Shown here piece after piece: positions 52,924 through 61,357 of a DNA stretch of 64,000 nucleotides (position 1 is the stretch's first letter; each line of letters opens with the position of its first letter). The notes beneath the pieces are model-generated. The model was not told the origin of the DNA. It was given only the letters and a program-made list of their open reading frames with translations, and did not search any database. The DNA lies in contig NZ_FOVI01000007.1 in NCBI RefSeq assembly GCF_900115115.1, positions 1 through 64,000 on the forward strand, in the 5' to 3' direction. A program made the translations under genes and the position numbers. Source of the DNA: Paenimyroides ummariense. GTDB lineage: Bacteria > Bacteroidota > Bacteroidia > Flavobacteriales > Flavobacteriaceae.

Positions 52924-53478
52924 ATGTCTACAAAAAAAATAATGGGTATCATTGCATTAGTCGTTATCGGTGGCATCGGGCTTTTGGTATTGATCATTTT
53001 CGCAACGGTAAAGACCAAATCAACAAGTATCACCAAGTATGAGCCGTTCAAAGAATGGGTAGGTAAAACGGTAATCCTTAACAAGGAAGCGATTCTGTTT
53101 AAGGATAAGATGGAAATGAACCATAACAGGGATTACCCTTATGTTTTGTTGGATAGCCTGCATCCGAAATGGCAATATGTAGAAGAACAAAAAGCGATTG
53201 GCGATTTAGTAGAAATAACCAGGTTTCCAGCAGGAACAACGTTGAAGTTTGAAAAAGCCATTCAATATACCAATGGTGTATCGGGTTTTTCTTATCCTAC
53301 CATATTCGGAACCATAATCAGCAATGGAAAAGAATACAAGGCTGGTTATCAGTGGGGAGAAATAAATTTAGGGAAAAGTTTTGACAAGGTAGAAAAGTGC
53401 TGGCAATTTCATCAGGCACCTTGGCAAAAAGAAAAAGACACAGCTTTTTATGCCTTGCCAACGGCCTCATTTTGGTAG
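52924..53478 (+). CDS. Hypothetical membrane-anchored protein
   Basis: 184 residues with one N-terminal membrane segment (about 5-28, IMGIIALVVIGGIGLLVLIIF) and a beta-rich outer part. FKEWVGKTVILNKEAILFKDK suggests an OB- or SH3-like small barrel. Partner of the preceding gene by spacing (one base). The function is unknown. Confidence 0.6.
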   Translation: MSTKKIMGIIALVVIGGIGLLVLIIFATVKTKSTSITKYEPFKEWVGKTVILNKEAILFKDKMEMNHNRDYPYVLLDSLHPKWQYVEEQKAIGDLVEITRFPAGTTLKFEKAIQYTNGVSGFSYPTIFGTIISNGKEYKAGYQWGEINLGKSFDKVEKCWQFHQAPWQKEKDTAFYALPTASFW

Positions 53479-53611
53479 TATTCAAAAAGCAAAAAAATAA
53501 ATTAAACAGTAAGCATCCGTAACGATTTTTCTTTTTAAAATCAGCCTTTGAAGAAGCTGTTTAGAAATTTAAAGTTTATGAAATGAGCATTAAAATAAAA
53601 AAAATAAACAG

Positions 53612-54418
53612 ATGAAAAAGTTTTATAAAAAAGCTAAGCATTTTGCAATGCTGTCATATCTGGTAATATTTGCCATTTGTATATTTACAGCTTGTACTAA
53701 AGATGATGATGACAATGCAGAAACAGATGGAATAACGAAAAGATTGACGCATTTTTCTATTTCGTCAAATAGAGCAGACTATGATTACGATACAGCCACT
53801 TTTTATTATGAGTATGACGAGCAGGGTCGACTAGCCGCTGTAAACAGTTATGTAACGTTCAAGTTTTCGTATATTGGCAATAGTAATGTTCCCGAAGTTT
53901 TAAGAAGAATTAAAAGACCAGATAGACCTAATCAATACGAAGATTTTAAAATGATATACAACGAAAACGGAATTCCGGTACAAGTTCAGAAAACAGGTAC
54001 AACCGGGAATGATTATATACAGAACATCACCTACAATAATCAGCAACTTTCGTTTACCATTGGATCTAATACAAATTATGTGATAGAAGATCCTGATATT
54101 GAAAAAGGTACTTTTTCGAAGTATAAGCGAAACAATACCTCTTACAACTATCATTACGCATCAGATTTAAAAAACGGACTTACTCAGCAACATAAGTTGG
54201 ATTTGTTCATGGCATTGATAGATCCTACGTTCAACTATTCGCTGTCTTATTTGACTGGATATTTCTTCTCGCCCAAAGTTATAAGTGCGATGGAGGTGTC
54301 TCCTTTGCCGAACGGTGAGCATATCGAGATTGAGAAATCGGACGATGGTTATATCACCAAACGAAGGTTTATTACATCCGGTGGAGATATTTTTACAAGT
54401 ATTTATTTTTATGAATAG
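53612..54418 (+). CDS. Hypothetical lipoprotein with YD-like repeats (DUF4595-like)
   Basis: 268 residues. A long hydrophobic signal with lipobox IFTAC at about 28, an acidic linker (DDDDNAETD), and a beta-rich body with YEYDEQGRLAAVNSYV and similar strands, recalling DUF4595 and RHS-type repeats. Last gene of the group, 133 bases after the previous one. The function is unknown. Confidence 0.6.
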   Translation: MKKFYKKAKHFAMLSYLVIFAICIFTACTKDDDDNAETDGITKRLTHFSISSNRADYDYDTATFYYEYDEQGRLAAVNSYVTFKFSYIGNSNVPEVLRRIKRPDRPNQYEDFKMIYNENGIPVQVQKTGTTGNDYIQNITYNNQQLSFTIGSNTNYVIEDPDIEKGTFSKYKRNNTSYNYHYASDLKNGLTQQHKLDLFMALIDPTFNYSLSYLTGYFFSPKVISAMEVSPLPNGEHIEIEKSDDGYITKRRFITSGGDIFTSIYFYE

Positions 54419-54807
54419 TTGAAATTCTGCTTTAACACAAAGGCAATAATCTAATGGTCTGTAAGATAGAAGATGTCTTAATAGTGTTTTATACTTACTT
54501 CGTGTTCCATTTACCATTTACGGTAATCCTGCACATAATCGAAACTTTATCGTTCTTTTTTGGGGCGTTCTTTTTAAGGTAGAAAAGAACCTTAAACGTT
54601 GATTTTTTTTGTCGTTTCCATACTCACAATTCTTAATGATAAAATTAAACCTATGTGAGCTACTGGACAATATGAAAAACTATGCAGAAAGCTGAATTAC
54701 AGTATTTTAAATAGGTTGTTTATAATGCTTGAAAGTAACGTTTTAGTAAGCTTACTTTTGCATAAACTCGCTTTTTTCTGCTTTTTATCACATTACCAAA
54801 AAATCAA
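54419..54807. other. Gene-free stretch beyond the unknown cluster
   Basis: Nothing convincing is encoded. A small stem TTTAAGGT-AGAAAAGA-ACCTTAAA lies at 54573-54596, and the 54650-54720 part has weak AACCTAT/ATAGGTT pairing. It may be the right border region of the 47-54 kb block. Confidence 0.4.
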
Positions 54808-54842
54808 AAAACGATTGTAAAGCCCTTATTTACAATCGTTTT
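54808..54842. terminator. Terminator upstream of ftsY
   Basis: AAAACGATTGTAAA and TTTACAATCGTTTT form a 14-base stem around a short loop. Confidence 0.75.
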
Positions 54843-54928
54843 ACCTGTTATTAATCTTTGATGTATTTTTACTGAAAATTTATTTTAAAGGGAATGATAT
54901 TTATCAGAAATCCTAAGATTAATATCAG

Positions 54929-54936
54929 TATATTTG
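54929..54936 (+). promoter_or_regulatory. -7 element of ftsY
   Basis: TATATTTG, 20 bases before the ftsY ATG. A separate promoter is needed because the 47-54 kb block splits ftsY from the upstream ribosomal cluster. Confidence 0.55.
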
Positions 54937-54956
54937 TTACTTAAAAATTGTAGAAT

Positions 54957-55910
54957 ATGAGTTTTTTTAAGCGTTTATTTTCATCAGAAAAGAAAGAAAC
55001 ACTTGATAAAGGGCTTGAAAAGTCAAAAACATCTTTTTTTGATAAACTTTCAAAAGCAGTTGCCGGAAAATCAAAAGTAGATGACGATGTTTTAGATAAT
55101 CTGGAAGATATCCTAATCACCTCAGACGTAGGTGTGAATACCACTTTAAAGATTATCGGTCGTATCGAAAAACGTGTAGCCGAAGATAAATATTTGGGAA
55201 CCGAGGAGCTGAACAAAATTTTGCGTGAAGAAATTTCAGGATTACTTTCAGAAACAAAATCGGGCGAAGCTACAGAATTCGAAGTCCCAAAAGATAAAAA
55301 ACCTTACGTAATCATGGTTGTTGGTGTAAATGGTGTTGGTAAAACAACAACTATTGGTAAGCTGGCATATCAGTTTAAAAAGGCAGGTCATAACGTGGTT
55401 TTAGGTGCGGCAGATACGTTTCGTGCAGCAGCTATCGATCAGTTACAAATTTGGGCAGATCGCGTTCAGGTGCCAATCGTAAAGCAGCAAATGGGATCAG
55501 ATCCGGCTTCGGTTGCTTTTGATACCTTAGAATCTGCAGTTGCTCAAAATGCTGATGTGGTGATTATTGATACCGCCGGACGTTTGCACAACAAAGTAGG
55601 TTTAATGAACGAGTTAACCAAGGTAAAACGCGTAATGCAAAAGGTTATTGGCGATGCACCGCACGATGTTATGTTGGTTTTAGACGGATCTACCGGGCAA
55701 AACGCATTTGAGCAGGCTAAACAGTTTACCGCAGCAACCGAAGTTTCATCTTTAGCAGTTACAAAGTTAGATGGTACGGCAAAAGGCGGGGTTGTAATCG
55801 GTATTTCAGATCAGTTTCAAATTCCGGTTAAATACATTGGAGTAGGAGAAGGGATCGAAGATTTACAGGTTTTTAATAAATACGAATTCGTAGATTCATT
55901 CTTTAAATAA
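54957..55910 (+). CDS. ftsY: Signal recognition particle receptor FtsY
   Basis: GTPase docking the SRP-ribosome complex at the membrane. 317 residues. The NG domain has GVNGVGKTTTIGKLAYQ, GAADTFRAAAIDQL, DTAGRLHN and TKLDGTAKGG. A short basic A domain starts it (MSFFKRLFSSEKKE). The TAA overlaps the next ATG by one base, giving a coupled lipoprotein gene. Confidence 0.96.
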   Translation: MSFFKRLFSSEKKETLDKGLEKSKTSFFDKLSKAVAGKSKVDDDVLDNLEDILITSDVGVNTTLKIIGRIEKRVAEDKYLGTEELNKILREEISGLLSETKSGEATEFEVPKDKKPYVIMVVGVNGVGKTTTIGKLAYQFKKAGHNVVLGAADTFRAAAIDQLQIWADRVQVPIVKQQMGSDPASVAFDTLESAVAQNADVVIIDTAGRLHNKVGLMNELTKVKRVMQKVIGDAPHDVMLVLDGSTGQNAFEQAKQFTAATEVSSLAVTKLDGTAKGGVVIGISDQFQIPVKYIGVGEGIEDLQVFNKYEFVDSFFK

Positions 55911-56332
55911 TGAAAAATATTTTAGGCTTATTTGCTTTTAGTTTGTTAGCGGTTTCTTGTTCAAAACCAATTTCTGCCGAAGAATTAAAGAATTTAAACG
56001 GATATTGGGAAATCAACGAAGTAAAAACTGCTGACGGAGATACCAAAGAGTTTCAATCAAACAACAATGTAGATTTTTTTGAATTGAACGATTTAAAGGG
56101 AACTCGAACCAAAGTTGTTCCACAGTTCGATGGGAAAAATGCATCAAACGGTATCAAAGAACAATTCACGGTTTTAGATTCTGCCAATGCAACGTATCTG
56201 AAATATTCTACAGATTACGCCAAATGGACAGAAAAGGTTGATAAACTTACAAAAGACGAATTGGTAATTATCAACCAAAACGATATAAAATACACATATA
56301 AAAGGTTTACGCCAATTGTAGTAAATGAATAA
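55910..56332 (+). CDS. Hypothetical lipoprotein coupled to ftsY
   Basis: 140 residues, lipobox LLAVSC. The mature part (PISAEELKNLNGYWEINEVKTADGDTKEF) has a lipocalin-like beginning. Start codon overlaps the ftsY stop by one base, and its own end overlaps the DciA-like gene by 8 bases, suggesting an operon. The function is unknown. Confidence 0.7.
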   Translation: MKNILGLFAFSLLAVSCSKPISAEELKNLNGYWEINEVKTADGDTKEFQSNNNVDFFELNDLKGTRTKVVPQFDGKNASNGIKEQFTVLDSANATYLKYSTDYAKWTEKVDKLTKDELVIINQNDIKYTYKRFTPIVVNE

Positions 56333-56642
56333 TAAAAAATTTAATCCTTACAAACGCTTGCACGAAGAATCATCGATTCAAGATGTTTTGGGGAAAATGA
56401 TTTCGGGCTATAATTTAGAAAAAGGAATTGATAAGCTAAATGTTCGCGAAGCCTGGATAAAGCTTTTAGGTCCGGGAATTGCCGCTTACACACAACAGGT
56501 AGAATTAAGAAAAGACACGCTGTTTGTTGCATTGTCGTCTAACGTACTCCGAGAAGAATTAAGTTACGGTTTAGATAAAATCATTGCCATGATAAATGAA
56601 GATTTAGGCAAAGAAATCATTAAAAAAATAATTTTAAGATAA
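56325..56642 (+). CDS. DUF721/DciA-like protein
   Basis: 105 residues. SIQDVLGKMISGYNLEKGIDKLNVREAWIKLLGPGIAAYTQQ and DTLFVALSSNVLREELSYG match DUF721, a family related to DciA, a loader of the replicative helicase in many bacteria. It lies in the ftsY group. Replicative role here is inferred only. Confidence 0.8.
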   Translation: MNNKKFNPYKRLHEESSIQDVLGKMISGYNLEKGIDKLNVREAWIKLLGPGIAAYTQQVELRKDTLFVALSSNVLREELSYGLDKIIAMINEDLGKEIIKKIILR

Positions 56643-56668
56643 ACTCATATTTTCTATGAGTTTTTTTA
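56643..56668 (+). terminator. Terminator of the ftsY group
   Basis: AACTCATA and TATGAGTT pair around TTTTC and precede a T run. Confidence 0.75.
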
Positions 56669-56715
56669 TTTGCGTTTCATTTTAATTTGTATATTCGATT
56701 AAAATACAAATCATT

Positions 56716-58017
56716 ATGAAAAGAAAAATACTTTTAGCAGCAGTTTTATTTACATCTTTAACAACTTTTGCTCAAACCTTTGAAAATAAAGCAACCTTCT
56801 GGGCAAAACCTAATAAAACGCAAAGTACAAAACAGGTATTTAATAAAAATGCCTCGTTAAATCACGGTACAAATCAATCATTAACAACAAATATCGGTGA
56901 AGGTAGTTCAAACTTTTACATGGTCTTTAAGTCGGAAGATATTGTTGAAAAAGATTTATTGAATTTTACATTTACATGTGCACAACATGCGGTAACTACG
57001 CATAATATTAATTATCATGATGCCGCTACAGTTGATCAGAAAAGAAAAACCGGAGCTATTGTAAAATATGGTTTTGAATATCCTGGCGCAACCGGAGATA
57101 AAAATTATGTGACTGTTATAGATCAACCTAATGATTTAACCGATGTGTACGAAGTAATTTATGTAAATGAAAAATTCACAGAATTAGATCATCAGCAAAT
57201 TCAAACATATTTATCGGTAAAATACGGAATTTCGTTAATAAATCCTGCAAATTATGTTGATGCGAACGGAAAGCACATTTGGAACCGCAACTTAAATACA
57301 CAGTATAACACAAACATTACAGGAGTTGGAAAAAGCGATTATTTTGGTTTGAACAAAACCGAAACCGTTAATTCTGTTGATAAGCGTATCGAAATTAGTA
57401 CAAACGGTTTTAACAACAACGAATATTTGTTTATTGGAACAAACAATGAAAATACATCATTTGTAAAATCAGACGATTATGAAATTTTAGATTCGTCTTG
57501 GTTGGTTCAAACAAATACGGCTTCTAACTTAACTACGTTGCGTTTTAATTTAGGATCGTTAAAATCAACCGGAACGTATGAGTTGTTAATCAATCAAAGT
57601 GCAACTGCATTTGATAATTCCAACGTATTAAAAGTTCAAGGGAAAGTAGAAGGAAACCAATTAGTTTTTGAAAATGTTATGTTTGATGCAGACGGAAACG
57701 GATTTGATACTTTTTCTATAGGATATACAACGAAAGCAAAAGAAAATTCAAAACCTGAAATTGTTTCAAATTCAAAAGTGAATGCGTATCCAAACCCTGC
57801 AAACATCAACGAAACAGTTAATGTATCGTACAATTTTGGAAAACCGACTAATTTAAACATTCACGTTTTCACGGTTGAAGGTCGATTGATCAACAAACAA
57901 GAAGTGAACAACATTAACAATCATGTGTTTGAAACCAAATTTTCAACAGCCGGAGTTTACTTAATTGTATCAACCTATAACGGTGAAATAACAACAAACA
58001 GAATTATTGTAAAATAA
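56716..58017 (+). CDS. T9SS-exported protein with type A sorting domain
   Basis: 433 residues. Signal peptide MKRKILLAAVLFTSLTTFAQ. The body contains LDHQQIQTYLSVKYGISLINPANYVDANGKHIWN, a repeated module in flavobacterial surface proteins, with FLGTN-type strands after it. The C-terminal sorting domain (about 350-433) has VNAYPNPANINETVNVSYNF and GVYLIVSTYNGEITTNRIIVK. It is thus sent out by the type IX system. Binding target unknown. Confidence 0.82.
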   Translation: MKRKILLAAVLFTSLTTFAQTFENKATFWAKPNKTQSTKQVFNKNASLNHGTNQSLTTNIGEGSSNFYMVFKSEDIVEKDLLNFTFTCAQHAVTTHNINYHDAATVDQKRKTGAIVKYGFEYPGATGDKNYVTVIDQPNDLTDVYEVIYVNEKFTELDHQQIQTYLSVKYGISLINPANYVDANGKHIWNRNLNTQYNTNITGVGKSDYFGLNKTETVNSVDKRIEISTNGFNNNEYLFIGTNNENTSFVKSDDYEILDSSWLVQTNTASNLTTLRFNLGSLKSTGTYELLINQSATAFDNSNVLKVQGKVEGNQLVFENVMFDADGNGFDTFSIGYTTKAKENSKPEIVSNSKVNAYPNPANINETVNVSYNFGKPTNLNIHVFTVEGRLINKQEVNNINNHVFETKFSTAGVYLIVSTYNGEITTNRIIVK

Positions 58018-58030
58018 CAAAAACCTCAAG

Positions 58031-58062
58031 AAAAGCACCCTTTGAAAGAAGGGTGTTTTTTA
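58031..58062 (+). terminator. Terminator of the T9SS gene
   Basis: AAAAGCACCCTT and AAGGGTGTTTTTT pair around TGAAAG. Confidence 0.8.
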
Positions 58063-58104
58063 TTTGTATTAATTGTGGTAAATTTGATATTTGCTTAATA
58101 CGAT

Positions 58105-58635
58105 ATGATAACCGAAGAACAAGTAATTTTAGTTAACGAAAAAGACGAGCCTATTGGTTTAATGCCCAAATTACAGGCACATGAAGAAGCTTTGTTACAC
58201 CGGGCTTTTTCGGTTTTTATTTTAAACGATAAAAACGAGATCATGTTGCAACAGCGTGCTGCGGACAAATACCATTCGCCTTTGTTGTGGACCAATACGT
58301 GTTGCAGTCATCAGCGTAACGGCGAAAGTAATATCAATGCAGGTAAACGACGCTTGTTTGAAGAAATGGGGTTTTCGGTTGAATTAAAAGAACTGTTTTC
58401 GTTTATTTACAAGGCTCCGTTTGATAATGGTTTAACCGAACATGAATTTGATCATGTAATGGTAGGTTATTTTAATGAAGATCCTGCAATCAATAAAGAA
58501 GAAGTTGAAAGCTGGAAATGGATGAGTATTGAAGCAATAAAGCAGGATATGCAGCAGCATCCGGAAGTTTATACCGAATGGTTTAAAATTATTTTCGATA
58601 AGTTTTATCATCACATCGAAGCACAGAAAATTTAG
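58105..58635 (+). CDS. idi: Isopentenyl-diphosphate delta-isomerase, type I
   Basis: Interconverts IPP and DMAPP for isoprenoids. 176 residues, Nudix fold: EEALLHRAFSVFILND, the active-site Cys in WTNTCCSHQRNGE, and EEMGFSVELKELFSFIYKAPFDNGLTEHEFDHV with the catalytic Glu. It lies 3 bases from the following gene. Confidence 0.93.
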   Translation: MITEEQVILVNEKDEPIGLMPKLQAHEEALLHRAFSVFILNDKNEIMLQQRAADKYHSPLLWTNTCCSHQRNGESNINAGKRRLFEEMGFSVELKELFSFIYKAPFDNGLTEHEFDHVMVGYFNEDPAINKEEVESWKWMSIEAIKQDMQQHPEVYTEWFKIIFDKFYHHIEAQKI

Positions 58636-58638
58636 TTT

Positions 58639-59049
58639 ATGAGAGTTACTGTTTGTAGAAAAGCACATTTTAACGCAGCGCATCGTTTGTATCGCAAAGA
58701 TTGGTCTGATGAGAAAAACCAAAAAATTTTTGGTAAATGCAATAATCCTAATTTTCACGGGCACAACTACGAATTAATTGTAGATGTTACCGGAACGGTA
58801 AACCCGGAAACAGGTTATGTGATTGATATTAAAGATTTAAGCGATATTATTTACGAAGAAGTAGAAGTGCCTTTCGATCATAAAAATCTGAATTTAGATG
58901 TGCCCGAATTTCAAGACTTAAATCCAACGGCTGAACATATTGCATACGTTATCTGGCATAAATTGCGTAAACGTCTTCCCTTAAAATTAGATTTGGAAAT
59001 AACCCTGTACGAAACCCCTCGAAATTTCGTTAAGTATTGTGGTTTATGA
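58639..59049 (+). CDS. 6-pyruvoyl-tetrahydropterin synthase / QueD family protein
   Basis: 136 residues. Zinc ligands appear in HFNAAHRL and NFHGHNYEL; GKCNNPNFHG and TGYVIDIKDL are family signatures, with the catalytic Cys in GKC. Most likely 6-carboxytetrahydropterin synthase for queuosine, but a PTPS role cannot be excluded. Its start is 3 bases after idi. Confidence 0.88.
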   Translation: MRVTVCRKAHFNAAHRLYRKDWSDEKNQKIFGKCNNPNFHGHNYELIVDVTGTVNPETGYVIDIKDLSDIIYEEVEVPFDHKNLNLDVPEFQDLNPTAEHIAYVIWHKLRKRLPLKLDLEITLYETPRNFVKYCGL

Positions 59050-59116
59050 TAATTTTAGAAAAATATTTTAATAAAATTTGTACCTTGCCAACTTAATTTA
59101 AGCGAACGCATTAAAA

Positions 59117-60130
59117 TTGAATTCAATTAAACAACATATAAATAATCAGTCTAACACCACCGCTTTCAAAAGTTATCCAATTCAATTTCAACCTATTTTA
59201 AAAGAGCGAATTTGGGGCGGTAACAAATTACAGTCGTTAGGAAAAGAACTTTCTAATGACAACATTGGCGAAAGCTGGGAAATTTCTATGATTGATACCG
59301 ATATAAATATTGTAACTAACGGTATTTATAAAGAAAAATCGTTAGCAGAATTGATTGATTTGTATCCAAACGAAATATTAGGAGCAAAAGTTTATCAAAA
59401 ATACGGTAAGCAGTTTCCTTTATTATTTAAGTTTTTAGATGCAAAAACCGATTTGTCTATTCAACTGCATCCTAACGACGAATTGGCAAAAAAACGACAC
59501 AATTCTTTCGGAAAAACCGAAATGTGGTACGTAATGCAGGCCGATAATAATGCCCGCATTATTTTAGGATTTAAAGAAGACAGTTCTCCCGAAGAATATT
59601 TAGATCATTTAAAGAATAAAACCCTGCCAAGTGTTTTACAGGAATATTATGTAAAAAAAGGCGATGTGTTTTTTATTGAAACCGGAACAATCCATGCCAT
59701 TGGTGGCGGAATTTTATTGGCAGAAATCCAGCAAACATCAGATATTACGTATCGAGTTTACGATTGGGATCGAGTAGATGATCAAGGAAACGAACGCGAA
59801 TTGCATGTAGATTTAGCTTTAGAAGCGATTGATTACAATAAAAAAGATCCTAAAATAGAGTATGTAAAAGTTGATGATGAATCGGTAAATTTGATCGATT
59901 GTCCGTTCTTTACCACCAACATCGTGTCTTTAACGTCTTCTTATGAAATTACTAAAAACAACGATTGTTTTTTGGTGTATATTTGCACAGAAGGAAATGC
60001 GGCATTGGTAACCAATGGTGAACGTTTTGAAATAAAACAAGGCGATACCGTTTTAGTACCGGCACAATTAAACAATTTTGCCTTACAGGGCAATGCAACC
60101 TTATTAGAAGTATTTATTAATAAATTATAA
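59117..60130 (+). CDS. manA: Class I mannose-6-phosphate isomerase
   Basis: Interconverts mannose 6-phosphate and fructose 6-phosphate, feeding GDP-mannose and surface polysaccharides. 337 residues: PILKERIWGGNKLQSLGKEL, zinc ligands in LSIQLHPNDELAKKRHNSFGKTEMWYV and IETGTIHAIGGGILLAEIQQ. The start is TTG at 59117: an in-frame TAA is at 59099 and there is no ATG before the conserved region, so a TTG start is the best reading. Confidence 0.92.
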   Translation: MNSIKQHINNQSNTTAFKSYPIQFQPILKERIWGGNKLQSLGKELSNDNIGESWEISMIDTDINIVTNGIYKEKSLAELIDLYPNEILGAKVYQKYGKQFPLLFKFLDAKTDLSIQLHPNDELAKKRHNSFGKTEMWYVMQADNNARIILGFKEDSSPEEYLDHLKNKTLPSVLQEYYVKKGDVFFIETGTIHAIGGGILLAEIQQTSDITYRVYDWDRVDDQGNERELHVDLALEAIDYNKKDPKIEYVKVDDESVNLIDCPFFTTNIVSLTSSYEITKNNDCFLVYICTEGNAALVTNGERFEIKQGDTVLVPAQLNNFALQGNATLLEVFINKL

Positions 60131-60140
60131 TTATTGAATT

Positions 60141-60407
60141 ATGGCAAACGTTAGAACTTTAAAAAAAGATATCAATTTTGTATTGGGTGATATTATTGAA
60201 GCAGTTTACATTTGGGAGCTTTCTACAGCAGGAAAACCAACAGATGAATCGCAAGCAATTATCGATGAAGCAATTACACAATTTGATGCTTTAATAGAGC
60301 GTGTAAACGATAAAAAAGCAGAAAATAAAAAAGCACACTTTAAAGCAATCTATACAGATTTAGAAGGGACTGCAAATCAATTGGTTGAAAAAATTAACGC
60401 TTTATAG
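60141..60407 (+). CDS. Small conserved hypothetical protein
   Basis: 88 residues, soluble and helical: MANVRTLKKDINFVLGDIIEAVYIWE and FDALIERVNDKKAENKKAHFKAIYTDLE. No known motif. It looks like a small protein seen in many flavobacteria. It begins 10 bases after manA. Confidence 0.65.
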   Translation: MANVRTLKKDINFVLGDIIEAVYIWELSTAGKPTDESQAIIDEAITQFDALIERVNDKKAENKKAHFKAIYTDLEGTANQLVEKINAL

Positions 60408-60441
60408 TTAAAAAAAACCGACAAAAAAGTTACGGAAGCAC

Positions 60442-60471
60442 TTGCAGAATTAAAAAACAGCAGTATATTTG
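60442..60471 (+). promoter_or_regulatory. Promoter of the tRNA-Thr array
   Basis: TTG (60442-60444), a 19-base spacer and TATATTTG (60464-60471) give a near-perfect Bacteroidota promoter. The start GCAACCG follows, about 16 bases before the first tRNA. Confidence 0.8.
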
Positions 60472-60487
60472 CAACCGTAAATGAGTC

Positions 60488-60561
60488 GCCTCTGTAGCTC
60501 AGCTGGCTAGAGCAGCTGATTTGTAATCAGCAGGTCGTGGGTTCGAGTCCCTCCAGAGGCT
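60488..60561 (+). tRNA. tRNA-Thr (TGT), copy 1
   Basis: 74 bases; acceptor stem GCCTCTG/CAGAGGC; anticodon stem GCTGA/TCAGC with loop TTTGTAA and anticodon TGT; T-arm GTGGGTTCGAGTCCC. No encoded CCA. First of three tandem copies. Confidence 0.95.
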
Positions 60562-60570
60562 CAAGTTCTT

Positions 60571-60686
60571 AATCAAATTGAAAATATTATTTTGCCTCTG
60601 TAGCTCAGCTGGCTAGAGCAGCTGATTTGTAATCAGCAGGTCGTGGGTTCGAGTCCCTCTAGAGGCTCAAAATTTTCAATTTGATT
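60571..60686. repeat. 15-base inverted repeat enclosing tRNA-Thr copy 2
   Basis: The 15 bases at 60571-60585 are the exact complement of 60672-60686. They flank the second tRNA at both ends, so the precursor could fold with the tRNA inside a stem. Confidence 0.7.
60594..60667 (+). tRNA. tRNA-Thr (TGT), copy 2
   Basis: Same as copy 1 except C to T at 60660, in the 3' acceptor arm, turning the last stem pair into G-U. The anticodon is TGT. Confidence 0.94.
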
Positions 60687-60712
60687 TTTTTCTGAATTTA
60701 CAACAACATTTT

Positions 60713-60786
60713 GCCTCTGTAGCTCAGCTGGCTAGAGCAGCTGATTTGTAATCAGCAGGTCGTGGGTTCGAGTCCCTCCAGAGGCT
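60713..60786 (+). tRNA. tRNA-Thr (TGT), copy 3
   Basis: Identical to copy 1. It is followed by a terminator hairpin at 60796. Confidence 0.95.
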
Positions 60787-60795
60787 CATAAAACA

Positions 60796-60826
60796 AAAAC
60801 TCCTAAATTTCTTTAGGAGTTTTTAT
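60796..60826 (+). terminator. Terminator of the tRNA-Thr array
   Basis: AAAACTCCTAAA and TTTAGGAGTTTT pair around TTTC. Nearly the same stem is at 62028-62058, and a similar one at 41179. Confidence 0.8.
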
Positions 60827-60845
60827 ATTTTACAAAATTAAACTT

Positions 60846-61355
60846 ATGAAAAAAATAATTGCTCTTATTACATCTTTTGTAATTCTTTCTTGTTCTTCTG
60901 ATGATGATCAAAAACAATTGCCGTTAACAATGAATGGAAGTAATTCCGTTGAATATACGTTTAACGGAAAAAGAATGTCTTCATTTGATTCTGACGAGGA
61001 TGCTAAAGAAATTATGTGTAATGTATCTAAAGCAAACACATGGATTTATTTTAAGTTAGGAAAAAATAATGAATATTCTACTTTGTCGCTTTCTTCTTCT
61101 ACTGGTTTTGAAGAAGGAAAAACATACTCAATAAAAGGAAATCTAAATTCTAATGTTAAGGCATCTAATGAATTTTATGGACCAAACATTCCTTATGTAA
61201 GTTGTTCTACAAACAATGAAATAGGAGGGACTATTAAAATTGAAAAACTTGATTATACCAACAGAATTATAGCGGCAAAATTTAGTTATGATTGTGCAGA
61301 TGATAGAGGGAACGTATATGCTGTTCGTGACGGATGGTTCGATTTAAAATTTTAA
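60846..61355 (+). CDS. Hypothetical lipoprotein
   Basis: 169 residues, lipobox VILSC, Ser/Asp-rich linker. The body has one disulfide-capable set of Cys (IMCNVS, YVSCSTN, SYDCADD) and appears beta-rich. First of two tandem lipoproteins. I know no family. Its stop is 2 bases before the next ATG. Confidence 0.6.
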   Translation: MKKIIALITSFVILSCSSDDDQKQLPLTMNGSNSVEYTFNGKRMSSFDSDEDAKEIMCNVSKANTWIYFKLGKNNEYSTLSLSSSTGFEEGKTYSIKGNLNSNVKASNEFYGPNIPYVSCSTNNEIGGTIKIEKLDYTNRIIAAKFSYDCADDRGNVYAVRDGWFDLKF

Positions 61356-61357
61356 AC

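Noticed and set aside
52599..53084. 161-residue minus-strand ORF in the unknown cluster
   Set aside because: It spans the end of one likely gene and the start of the next and has a repeat-poor, Cys/Phe-rich composition typical of shadow frames.
60488..60786. Phage attachment site
   Set aside because: The three repeats are complete, functional tRNA genes; no integrase or phage gene lies nearby.
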